12,174 nucleotides of DNA from contig DJQK01000091.1 of assembly GCA_002437575.1 (NCBI GenBank), positions 12,818 through 24,991 of the forward strand. The letters are read 5' to 3'. Numbering within the stretch: position 1 is the first letter of the stretch; every line of letters starts with the position of its first letter. Below the pieces are notes generated by a model. It had not been told where the DNA came from and did not search any database. It saw only the letters and a program-made list of their open reading frames with translations. This stretch comes from Clostridiales bacterium UBA6388 (GTDB taxonomy: Bacteria; Bacillota; Clostridia; Oscillospirales; Oscillospiraceae). The translations under genes were made by a program, and so were the position numbers. This document shows positions 1 to 5,984 of the stretch, piece by piece.

Positions 1-551
1 TAGTTGCCCTTGACGGAAATGACGTTCGCGCCGAAGATCATCAGCTGCGCGACCTTGCCCTTTGGAGCCCGCTCGGGAACGAAGATATACGTTTTGAAGC
101 CCGCGGCCGCTGCATTGCCCGCCAGACTCGACGCAGCGTTTCCGGTAGACGAGCAGGCGATGATCTTTGCGCCCGCCTCAGTCGCTTTTGCAACGGCCAT
201 CGCAGACGCGCGGTCTTTTAACGAGGCGGTGGGGTTGATGCCGTCGTCCTTGACCCAGAGCTTTTTAAGTCCCAAGAGCTCGGCGAGCTTCGGCTCTTCA
301 TAAAGCGGGCTCCAACCCACGCGAAGGGGCGTGTCGGGCGTAGTCTCCTCGATGGGAAGCAGCTCGCGATAGCGCCACATGGTGGGGTTGGCGCGGTTTT
401 TGAGCGTTTCCTTCGTGAAATGGGCCTTGATATAATCGTAATCGTAAATGATATCGAGGATGCCGCCGCACGAGCAGTTCGTCAGATTCGGCACCGCCTC
501 ATATTCCCTGCCGCACTTCACGCAGCGCGCGCATTTGACATTTTTCAGCAT
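1..551 (-). CDS. thrC: Threonine synthase, N-terminal part (3' end beyond window)
   Basis: PLP-dependent enzyme that converts O-phosphohomoserine to threonine, the last step of threonine synthesis in the cytosol. The first 183 residues are visible; the C-terminal part lies beyond base 1. A cysteine-rich ribbon opens the protein (C7, C10, C13, C26, C28; motif CxxCxxCG ... CxCGG), as in threonine synthases of the type carrying an N-terminal zinc-ribbon-like extension. The PLP lysine is K112 in NPTASLKDRAS, followed by the SSTGNAA loop at 134-140 that contacts the cofactor. Start ATG 549-551 follows AAGGAG with 7-nt spacing. That ribosome binding site begins on the stop codon of the upstream transposase gene (stop 563-565), leaving 11 nt between the two genes. 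The fold is shared with other threonine/cysteine synthase-like enzymes, but the motif order fits ThrC best. Confidence 0.92.
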   Translation of the reverse strand, partial: MLKNVKCARCVKCGREYEAVPNLTNCSCGGILDIIYDYDYIKAHFTKETLKNRANPTMWRYRELLPIEETTPDTPLRVGWSPLYEEPKLAELLGLKKLWVKDDGINPTASLKDRASAMAVAKATEAGAKIIACSSTGNAASSLAGNAAAAGFKTYIFVPERAPKGKVAQLMIFGANVISVKGN

Positions 552-562
552 AGTTTTTCTCC

Positions 563-1033
563 TTATTCCGGGTAATAGTATTCGTCTTCCGTCCATCTGG
601 CCGGGTTGTTCGTGATATATTCGCAAACGCGGAGATATTCTTCCTCACCGCGGAGCACGCGGTCATAAAAGGATCGCTGCCAAATTGGTTGCCCGATCTG
701 CTTTGTCGCAAGAATCTTAAACGATCGGATTCGCTCCGATAACGACTGCGTAGGGGCCGATGCCCACATCGGCCCATTCTCCGATCCGATCCATACGATC
801 AAATGGACATGGTTGGGCATGATCACATAAATATCCACGCCCGGGATCGCCTGTAAATACCGTTCAACGATTTTTCCCCATTCTGACAACACGGCGTGCG
901 GGCCGATGTGGGCATCGGCCCCTACGATTTTTGAAAGGCAGTGCATACGGTTTTGGGTGCAGATCGTTACAAAATAAGCCCCTTCTTTGTGATAATCAAA
1001 TCCGGAAAGCCGCAGTGTTTTTCTCTCTTTCAT
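563..1033 (-). CDS. REP-associated tyrosine transposase (RAYT, Y1 HUH family)
   Basis: Small single-domain HUH nuclease of the Y1_Tnp/IS200-like superfamily, RAYT branch, 156 residues. Proteins of this branch cut single-stranded hairpin DNA and are associated with REP palindromes; they are usually single-copy rather than self-moving. The N-terminus (LRLSGFDYHKEGAYFVTICT, 8-27) is the usual RAYT opening. The HUH histidines are H75 and H77 in PNHVHL. The likely catalytic tyrosine is in QRSFYDRVLR (Y123, less sure), and the C-terminal EYITNNPARW is typical. ATG 1033 is chosen because family homology begins there. An in-frame TTG at 1075 would add 14 residues encoded by a GC hairpin, and neither start has a good ribosome binding site. 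Residues 37-45 and 87-95 are encoded by two inverted copies of the REP-like element. The stop overlaps the thrC ribosome binding site. Confidence 0.88.
   Translation of the reverse strand: MKERKTLRLSGFDYHKEGAYFVTICTQNRMHCLSKIVGADAHIGPHAVLSEWGKIVERYLQAIPGVDIYVIMPNHVHLIVWIGSENGPMWASAPTQSLSERIRSFKILATKQIGQPIWQRSFYDRVLRGEEEYLRVCEYITNNPARWTEDEYYYPE
750..775 (+). repeat. REP-like element, copy A (GTAG + 9-bp hairpin)
   Basis: A GTAG tetranucleotide (750-753) is followed by a perfect 9-bp stem, GGGCCGATG (754-762) with CATCGGCCC (767-775), around a CCCA loop. A tetranucleotide GTAG directly 5' of a hairpin is the hallmark of the REP elements bound by TnpA-REP/RAYT proteins in enterobacteria. The copy lies inside the RAYT coding sequence, read on the opposite strand as residues around GPMWASAPT (87-95). 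Confidence 0.8.
900..925 (-). repeat. REP-like element, copy B, inverted relative to A
   Basis: On the minus strand this is identical over all 26 bases to copy A: GTAG at 925-922, then the same 9-bp stem and CCCA loop. It encodes VGADAHIGP (RAYT residues 37-45). Similarity stops on both sides exactly at the element, so this is a discrete repeat pair and not a longer duplication. A and B are 124 nt apart and the HUH codons lie between them. Confidence 0.8.
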
Positions 1034-1045
1034 TGGACAAGACAA

Positions 1046-1073
1046 GCGGGGATGGGGTCTCCCCCACCCCCGC
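1046..1073 (-). terminator. GC-rich hairpin, possible terminator of the regulator/PLP operon
   Basis: On the minus strand GCGGGGGTGGGG pairs with CCCCATCCCCGC around a GAGA (GNRA-type) loop: 12 bp with one G·U wobble. The plus-strand version would have an A·C mismatch instead, so the fold favours minus-strand RNA. It begins 28 nt after the PLP-enzyme stop codon. The following TTGTCTTGT is only moderately U-rich, so termination may be partial. That would matter because no separate promoter is evident for the RAYT and thrC downstream. It could instead be a repeat carried with the transposase. Confidence 0.5.
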
Positions 1074-1101
1074 AAAATCGGTTCGTTATTCTTTCGCGAG
1101 C

Positions 1102-2583
1102 TTACAGCGTCTTAAGTAAACCGACCTCGTCGTTGAAGGCGTTGATGAGCTCGTCGAGATCCTTGGCCTGTGCGTGGACCGCGTCCCACGTGCCCTTGGT
1201 GTCGTACCACTGGGCGTTGAGGTCTTCGACGTCCATGCCCTGCTGCTCGACCCAGGTGTAGTACTTGAGGTTGTGGACTCTCTTGCGCTCGGTGTACATG
1301 AGCTCGAGCATATTGTCCGTCTTGAGGTTCAGCATATGCAGGTTGTGGTCGAGCTCGGCTGCCTGCGCGGAGTAAGCGCCGTACATTTCGTTGAGCTCTT
1401 CGACTCTGGATTTATACATGACGGCGGAGTCGGTCAGAACGGTGACGACGACGTCGTCCTCGGTCAGCTCATAGTACTTGGCGAACTTGATGCAGCAAAG
1501 GACGTTCGCGATGCCGGAAATGCCCATCCAGGTGAACTTTTCGATCTGCTCGTCCGACATACCGAGGCTCTTGAGGTACGCCTGGCCTTCCTTGCAGTTA
1601 AACAGGCGCAGCAGGCGCTGGGAGTCTTCATCGTCAATGTCGATGACCATATCGGTGTTCTTGACGTTGTGGACCCAGGGGATATGCTTGTCGCCGATGC
1701 CTTCGATGCGGTGGCCGCCGAAGCCGTTATCGAGAATGGTCGGGCACTGGAGCGCTTCGCCGACGGCGAGCTTCATGCCGGGATAGCGCTCTTTAAGCAA
1801 ATCGCCCGCGGACATCGTGCCGGCCGAGCCGGAGGTGAAGCAGGCGCCCGCGAGGCGCTGGCCGGGCTTTTTGGTGTTCTCGAACAGGTCAGACAGCGCG
1901 TAGCCGGTGACATTGTAGTGCCACAGGGGGTTTCCCATCTCGGCGAACTGGTTGAAGATCATCATGGACGGATCCTTTTTCAGCTCCCAGGTCTTGTCGA
2001 AAATTTCCTTGACGTTGGACTCGCAGCCCGGGGTCGCGATGATCTGACCGGCAATGGTCTTGAGCCAGTCGAAGCGCTCCTTGGACATATCCTGCGGGAG
2101 GATCGCGACGGAGTCGCAGGCCAGAAGCTTGGAGTTGAACGCACCGCCGCGGCAGTAGTTGCCGGTGGAGGGCCATACAGCGTGATGATAGGTCGCGTCA
2201 AACTGACCGGTCACGAGTCTCGGAGCCAGGCAGCCGAAGGATGCGCCGACCTTGTGGCAGCCGGTGGGGAACCACTTGCCGGACATGGCGAGGATGCGGC
2301 AGGGAACGCCCGACACGGAGGACGGGATCTCCACGTAGTTCGGGGTCTTCTGATACAGGCCGCCGCTCTCTTTTGCTTCGTTGTGCCAGTTGATGCGGAA
2401 CAGGTTCACGGGGTCAACGTCCCACAGGCCGGTGTGCGTCAGCTTTTCCTTGATTCTGTCGGGGATGAGATCGGGGTTCTGCATCTGGGCGATGGTCGGG
2501 ATGATGATATTGTTTTCCCTGGCCTTCTGGATGTTATGCAGCAGGCCTTCACGGTTGATGGTCAGATCGATGGTCTTGCTCAT
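1102..2583 (-). CDS. Fold-type II PLP-dependent enzyme (cysteine synthase/tryptophan synthase beta-like), substrate unknown
   Basis: A 493-residue enzyme of the tryptophan-synthase-beta/cysteine-synthase fold, longer than CysK (about 310) or diaminopropionate ammonia-lyase (about 400). The likely Schiff-base lysine is K111 in PTGCHKVGAS. The STGNY loop (139-143) should hold the substrate carboxylate and the glycine loop SGSAGTMSAG (251-260) the PLP phosphate. A TDSAVMY segment (384-390) is near where the pyridine-nitrogen contact is expected. The C-terminal third (about 393-493) is mostly charged helices and has no equivalent in CysK. Databases tend to label such proteins only as PLP-dependent subunit beta. 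Start ATG 2583 has AGGAGGAG upstream, placed inside the end of the regulator gene, and the two overlap by ATGA, implying translational coupling. Elimination or beta-replacement on an amino acid such as serine, cysteine or diaminopropionate is plausible but cannot be chosen from sequence. Confidence 0.85.
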   Translation of the reverse strand: MSKTIDLTINREGLLHNIQKARENNIIIPTIAQMQNPDLIPDRIKEKLTHTGLWDVDPVNLFRINWHNEAKESGGLYQKTPNYVEIPSSVSGVPCRILAMSGKWFPTGCHKVGASFGCLAPRLVTGQFDATYHHAVWPSTGNYCRGGAFNSKLLACDSVAILPQDMSKERFDWLKTIAGQIIATPGCESNVKEIFDKTWELKKDPSMMIFNQFAEMGNPLWHYNVTGYALSDLFENTKKPGQRLAGACFTSGSAGTMSAGDLLKERYPGMKLAVGEALQCPTILDNGFGGHRIEGIGDKHIPWVHNVKNTDMVIDIDDEDSQRLLRLFNCKEGQAYLKSLGMSDEQIEKFTWMGISGIANVLCCIKFAKYYELTEDDVVVTVLTDSAVMYKSRVEELNEMYGAYSAQAAELDHNLHMLNLKTDNMLELMYTERKRVHNLKYYTWVEQQGMDVEDLNAQWYDTKGTWDAVHAQAKDLDELINAFNDEVGLLKTL

Positions 2584-3233
2584 GTGGTTTCTCCTCCTGT
2601 TTTACTGTTGTCGAGATAAGAATAAAGCGTGTATTTGGATATGCCGAAGTGCTTGGCGATCTTGTCGCCGGATTTCGTGATCATCAGCGCGCCGGACTTA
2701 CTGAGATAGCGGATGGCCTTGACCTTGTCATCCTTCGTCATCAGCGCCATGGGCTTTCCGACCAGCTCGTCGGCCTGACGGATCAGGTCCTCCAGCAGGT
2801 CAGCCACGTTGAGGGTGATGCGCTCGGGTTCTTTGCGGGTCTGTGCGTCAACGGAGTTAAACTCGTGCAGCATATTTTCGAACATCTGCATCATGGAAAT
2901 ATCATAATTGATGCCAAAAATCGCCGCGACCTTTCCATGCTCGTCATGGATATAGACCGAAGAAGATTTCAGGGTTTTGCCGTCTTTCGTGCGGGTCAGA
3001 TAGCAGAGCTGGTCGCTCACATGGTCATCGTCGTGTCCGATCTGCTCGAGCACCACGTGCGACGGTCCGTCGCCGACCTTGCGGCCGGATACGTGTCCGT
3101 TTTCAATGGCGACGATGGAGCTGTATGCGCTCTTGTCGGAAATTTCATGCACCACGACCTCACAGCTCGGTCCGAACTGCGCGGCGATGCCCTTCGCGAT
3201 CTGGCTCAGCATTTCCAGAAGTCTCGCGTCCAA
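2580..3233 (-). CDS. YheO-type transcriptional regulator (PAS_6 + C-terminal HTH), TTG start
   Basis: Predicted DNA-binding regulator of 217 residues. An N-terminal YheO/PAS_6-like sensor (about 5-118; motifs EVVVHEI, IENGHVSGR, GINYDIS) is joined through a helical linker (about 119-165) to a helix-turn-helix at about 168-207 (MITKSGDKIAKHFGISKYTL). Relatives such as DauR control amino-acid catabolic genes, often with a PLP enzyme. The start is TTG 3231-3233: GGAGGTG lies 8 nt upstream, and the protein from there has the normal family length. Upstream in-frame extension would translate that ribosome binding site as GGD. The stop overlaps the start of the PLP enzyme, making a two-gene operon in which the regulator probably senses the enzyme's substrate or product. 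The ligand is unknown. Confidence 0.88.
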   Translation of the reverse strand: MDARLLEMLSQIAKGIAAQFGPSCEVVVHEISDKSAYSSIVAIENGHVSGRKVGDGPSHVVLEQIGHDDDHVSDQLCYLTRTKDGKTLKSSSVYIHDEHGKVAAIFGINYDISMMQMFENMLHEFNSVDAQTRKEPERITLNVADLLEDLIRQADELVGKPMALMTKDDKVKAIRYLSKSGALMITKSGDKIAKHFGISKYTLYSYLDNSKTGGETT

Positions 3234-3291
3234 TGACTTATCACCTCCAAATATTCCTGCAAATCTGTGCATCTTGCCGATGGATGGCTCT

Positions 3292-3320
3292 ATCATACCA
3301 ATAATTTTTGGAGAATGCAA
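3292..3320 (-). promoter_or_regulatory. Sigma-A-type promoter of the regulator/PLP operon
   Basis: On the minus strand TTGCAT (3320-3315), a 17-nt spacer, then TATGAT (3297-3292). The expected transcription start is near 3285, giving a 5' UTR of about 50 nt before the TTG start codon. Confidence 0.7.
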
Positions 3321-3330
3321 TGGCTATTCT

Positions 3331-3361
3331 AAAAATTTTTCAGGTTTTCAAAAAATTTTTT
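3331..3361. other. Phased A/T tracts upstream of the regulator promoter
   Basis: Two self-complementary tracts, AAAAATTTTT (3331-3340) and AAAAAATTTTTT (3350-3361), repeat about 20 nt apart, close to two helical turns, just upstream of the -35 box at 3315-3320. They could act as bent DNA or an UP element. This is a reading of the sequence only. Confidence 0.4.
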
Positions 3362-3397
3362 CGTTTTCCGCCATTGCAGAACGCCCCCGCGCAGAAA

Positions 3398-3613
3398 AAA
3401 CTCGCAGAGTTTCGCCCCGCAGGGCGAAATAAAATGGAAATCCATTTTATCCGGCGGCTTTGCCGACCGGAAAAATACTTCTCGCCTCGCAAGTGTGGAA
3501 TTTGTGCGCCTATGGCGCACAAATTATGCGCGCAGTCGAGGCGCAATCCCTTCTGTCAAAAAAGCGTCAGCTTTTTTGACAGGCTCAAACAGGGCAGCTT
3601 CCGCTGCCCTGTT
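3398..3613. repeat. Array of seven abutting stem-loops between lipoprotein and regulator genes
   Basis: Nearly every base belongs to a short perfect or near-perfect inverted repeat. Stems: AAACTC/GAGTTT (3398-3412); TTTCGCCC/GGGCGAAA (3410-3429); ATAAAATGGA/TCCATTTTAT (3429-3450); TCCGGCGGC/GCCG-A-CCGGA (3450-3471, one bulged A); AATTTGTGCGCC/GGCGCACAAATT (3499-3525), itself framed by CGCCTCG/CGAGGCG (3483-3489, 3537-3543); CTGTCAAAAAAGC/GCTTTTTTGACAG (3553-3582); AACAGGGCAGC/GCTGCCCTGTT (3588-3613). Loops are 2-4 nt. The 391-nt gap 3234-3624 holds no credible gene; the rest is the regulator promoter and AT-rich DNA. The array would be the 3' UTR of the lipoprotein mRNA. The stems differ from one another, so this is not a tandem repeat or CRISPR. 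Confidence 0.75.
3588..3613 (-). terminator. Possible terminator hairpin after the lipoprotein gene
   Basis: First stem met by RNA polymerase after the lipoprotein stop (11 nt downstream): AACAGGGCAGC, GGAA loop, GCTGCCCTGTT, then TGAG. The 11-bp stem and GNRA-type loop suit a terminator, but the U-tract is poor. Termination may depend on the following stems, the last of which (3412-3398) runs into six T residues on this strand. Confidence 0.45.
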
Positions 3614-3624
3614 GTTGTGAATTG

Positions 3625-5118
3625 CTACGAGATATCCATCCATTTGACGCTGCCATCCAGTCTTGCGAAGGTGATGCTGAACACGCGGCCGCCGGGCGTC
3701 ACGATGGTGAGGAAATAGAAGCTGTCGGCAACGAACGAGAGCGTCGCCTTGCCGCCCGCCGGGTCCGCCCAGCCATAGATCTCCTGTTCCGCCCATTTTT
3801 TGAGCGTCGTGTCATAGGCGGGCATCTTGGAGAAGACCGACTGCATGGACTCGCCGAGCGCGATGCCGCGGGCCGCCGGAAGCTCGGATGTCTTGGCGGT
3901 CACGGTGTCCTCCGCAAAGCGGAAGCTGATGCTGTTCAGGCGCAGAATGAGGTTTTCATCATAGTAAAAGCCGTACAGCACGCCGCGGCTTTCCAGACTC
4001 CTTATGCTCTCCGGCAGCACCCGGTGTGGCGCTTCGAGCAGTGCAAGGACCGTATTGTAGTCCATGCCGATCTCGACGCCGTTATCCAGCACCAGCTCGT
4101 AGTCCTGAATGGGCTCCGTGTTCGAAGCCGGTGTGAAGATCTTGTCCGCGTTCGCGGCGCGAAGCGTGCGCACTTCCCCATCCGGCCCTGTAAGCGCCAG
4201 CGTGCCGAAGCCGGAAAGAATGCTGTGAAGCTCCGCCGCGTTCGGGGTGTAGGTAAGCGACGCCGCTTCCTTCGTATCCGGGTCGACCGCCGTGAGCGTC
4301 ACCGCGCCCGATTCTGCCTGTGCAAGCGTCCATTCGGTCGTGTAGTCAAAGCCGTTTGCAGCATCCTCCGGCCACGCATCAAAGCCGAACGTTTCCGCGT
4401 CCGTTCCTTCCAGCACCGCGGCAAACACGCGCTTCGCGTTCGTCAGCGCCTGCGCGTTCGTCATCGTCTCACACGGCGTCATGTTGAGCCGAAGCGCCGG
4501 CCGGCTTTTCAGCACCGCCGCGCAGAAGCCGGTCAAGGGCGCGTTTTCCGTGAACCAGCCGTCTGCCTCGGTCAGCTCCTTTTCGCTCACGAACTGGATA
4601 AACTCGGCCAGCATATCCGACAGCAGCCGGTAGCTGTCGCCATCCCACGAAAAGGGCTCATTTTGCAGCGTGTCCTTGAACAGGCAGTAGAAAAGCGTCG
4701 TGCGCGAGGTCTCGTCCGTGTAGCACTCGAGCGCGGACTCGTCCGACAAAAGCGCCGGCAGCACCAGCTCGATGACCTCCTCGGGCCGCTGGCGCAGCAT
4801 TTTATACTGTGCGCGGTGCGCCGCCACGTAGTCCTGATAGAGTGCGTCTTCATCTTCCAGCGGCTCGGTGAACGCATCCAGGAGTTCTTCGGTCGTCTGC
4901 TCGACCGCCGGTACGTTCGCCGCTTCGCCCATCGCGCTTTTCATCGTCGGCGCGGCAGAGCCGGACCGTTCGCCGCCGGTATCCGCCTCATCCGCCGTAA
5001 ACGCCGGCTGCAAGGGCGCGGCGGGAAGCGCCGGGCGGCGGCTTTTTCTCGCGCAGCCCATAAGCCCCGCAAAAAGCGCCAGCGCAAGCAGCAGGGCAGA
5101 AAATCGTTTTTGTTTCAT
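3625..5118 (-). CDS. Lipoprotein of unknown function, possible tandem BLIP/SmpA-like C-terminal domains
   Basis: I do not recognise the family. The 497-residue product starts with a lipoprotein signal (KQKR, hydrophobic stretch 7-19, lipobox LMGC with lipidated C22), so it should be anchored to the outer face of the membrane. Residues 23-75 are an Ala/Pro/Ser-rich linker. Residues about 76-225 are helical and acidic. Residues about 230-330 look beta-rich (EWTLAQAESGAVTLTAVD). The end holds two similar units, about 347-400 (GVEIGMDYNTVLALL) and about 407-497 (GIALGESMQSVFSKM), each a Gly-x-hydrophobic-Gly helix followed by beta strands. That recalls BLIP/SmpA-type folds, by pattern only. ATG 5118 has GGAGGG 5 nt upstream. 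It is monocistronic by position: its own promoter lies upstream and a hairpin array downstream. Confidence 0.82.
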   Translation of the reverse strand: MKQKRFSALLLALALFAGLMGCARKSRRPALPAAPLQPAFTADEADTGGERSGSAAPTMKSAMGEAANVPAVEQTTEELLDAFTEPLEDEDALYQDYVAAHRAQYKMLRQRPEEVIELVLPALLSDESALECYTDETSRTTLFYCLFKDTLQNEPFSWDGDSYRLLSDMLAEFIQFVSEKELTEADGWFTENAPLTGFCAAVLKSRPALRLNMTPCETMTNAQALTNAKRVFAAVLEGTDAETFGFDAWPEDAANGFDYTTEWTLAQAESGAVTLTAVDPDTKEAASLTYTPNAAELHSILSGFGTLALTGPDGEVRTLRAANADKIFTPASNTEPIQDYELVLDNGVEIGMDYNTVLALLEAPHRVLPESIRSLESRGVLYGFYYDENLILRLNSISFRFAEDTVTAKTSELPAARGIALGESMQSVFSKMPAYDTTLKKWAEQEIYGWADPAGGKATLSFVADSFYFLTIVTPGGRVFSITFARLDGSVKWMDIS

Positions 5119-5145
5119 AGCGTCCCTCCGGGAATTTGTGCCTCT

Positions 5146-5176
5146 ATCATAGCAGGTTTTTTCAGGAAAGGGGCAA
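5146..5176 (-). promoter_or_regulatory. Extended -10 promoter of the lipoprotein gene
   Basis: On the minus strand TGC precedes TATGAT (5151-5146), making an extended -10. The best -35 is TTGCCC (5176-5171) with a long 19-nt spacer, consistent with reliance on the extended -10. Expected start near 5139, about 20 nt before the ATG. The ten bases from the -10 (TATGATAGAG) also occur at the regulator promoter. Confidence 0.55.
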
Positions 5177-5199
5177 TTTCCCCGGCGATTTAAGGATTT

Positions 5200-5748
5200 T
5201 TAAGAAATGGAGAACGTCCGGTAGGTTTCGCCGGTCCCGATATTCTTCCAGGAAAACACGCCGTCCTCATAAACCATATAGCTGTGCGGGGAGCTTTCCT
5301 TCGGGATCGACACCGAGCCGGGGTTCAGGTAGGTAAAATCGCCGCAGCCTTCGCACGCGGGCACGTGCGTGTGGCCGTGCAGCAGGATATCGCCCTTCGC
5401 GAACGGCAGCGGGTGCGCCTTGTTGATCACGTGTCCATGCGTCAGATATACCGCCCGGCCATTCAGCAGCAAAAAGCCGTAGTCCGCCAGCATGGGAAAC
5501 GGCAGGACCATCTGGTCGACCTCGCAGTCGCAGTTGCCGCGTACGCAGAGGATCTTGTCCTTGAGCGGTGAAAGCTGCGCGATGACCTGCTTGGGCGCGT
5601 ACTCCTGCGGCAGATCGTTCCGCGGGCCGTGGTAGAGAAGATCGCCGAGGAAAATGAGCCGCTCCGGCGCTTCTTTTTCATAACAGTCCAGCATCCGCGC
5701 GCACCAGTAGCTTGAGCCGTGCAGGTCGGACGCGATCATCAGTTTCAT
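5200..5748 (-). CDS. yfcE: YfcE-like metallophosphoesterase
   Basis: Phosphodiesterase of the calcineurin-like YfcE/MJ0936 family, 182 residues (E. coli YfcE is of similar length). Such enzymes hydrolyse artificial phosphodiesters with a two-metal centre in the cytosol; the natural substrate is unsettled. All metal-binding motifs are present in order: SDLHG (D8, H10), GDLLYHGPRN (D36), RGNCD (N72), THGH (H104), GHTHVP (H124, H126), followed by the NPGS turn at 142-145. Start ATG 5748 has AAGGAGG with 7-nt spacing. A longer open frame reaching to 6000 is AT-rich non-coding sequence with no family homology. The gene is divergent from glnN and ends 81 nt before the lipoprotein start, where a separate promoter lies. 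Confidence 0.9.
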   Translation of the reverse strand: MKLMIASDLHGSSYWCARMLDCYEKEAPERLIFLGDLLYHGPRNDLPQEYAPKQVIAQLSPLKDKILCVRGNCDCEVDQMVLPFPMLADYGFLLLNGRAVYLTHGHVINKAHPLPFAKGDILLHGHTHVPACEGCGDFTYLNPGSVSIPKESSPHSYMVYEDGVFSWKNIGTGETYRTFSIS

Positions 5749-5778
5749 GTGGGTTCCTCCTTGGGTTTTTGGTTGGAG

Positions 5779-5807
5779 TGTATACTTCCGGACGTATTTT
5801 ACCGCAA
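5779..5807 (-). promoter_or_regulatory. Probable promoter of yfcE
   Basis: On the minus strand TTGCGG (5807-5802), a 17-nt spacer, TATACA (5784-5779). The expected start is near 5772, about 24 nt before the ATG, leaving room for the AAGGAGG site. Confidence 0.5.
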
Positions 5808-5892
5808 ACAGGCGAAAAAGAGAAGCCCTGTTTTCCGTTTTTTTGCCGAACCGCGGCCATTTGTTTCCAAACCGCTTTGTCGGTATTACCAC

Positions 5893-5921
5893 TTGATTTT
5901 GTTCTGTCCGCGCCGTAAAAT
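5893..5921 (+). promoter_or_regulatory. Probable promoter of glnN
   Basis: TTGATT (5893-5898), 17-nt spacer, TAAAAT (5916-5921). The expected start is near 5928, giving a 57-nt leader. That leader has a small GCGCG/CGCGC stem (5948-5952, 5961-5965) with a T-rich loop ahead of the ribosome binding site. A 9-bp palindrome GGTATTACC (5882-5890) abuts the -35 box and could be an operator, but no GlnR-type TGTNA-N7-TNACA site is evident. Confidence 0.6.
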
Positions 5922-5984
5922 AACAGAGATTTTTGATTTTATTGTGTGCGCGGATTTTTTCGCGCGGAAAAGGAGGATGCAGAC

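Noticed and set aside
563..1075. RAYT start at TTG 1075
   Set aside because: The extra 14 residues are encoded by the GC hairpin and do not match RAYT N-termini; ATG 1033 begins the family homology.
1174..2619. Long open frame (about 480 codons) on the plus strand opposite the PLP enzyme
   Set aside because: It mirrors the coding frame of a gene with clear PLP motifs, has no ribosome binding site and no family features; it arises from high GC at third positions.
3398..3613. CRISPR array or tandem repeat
   Set aside because: The stem-loops differ in sequence and length and no direct repeat with regular spacing exists.
3622..5193. Long Arg-rich open frame (about 520 codons) on the plus strand opposite the lipoprotein gene
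   Set aside because: The Arg/Ala/Val-rich composition is typical of antisense reading of a GC-rich gene, and it would run through the lipoprotein promoter. The minus strand has a lipobox and a good ribosome binding site.
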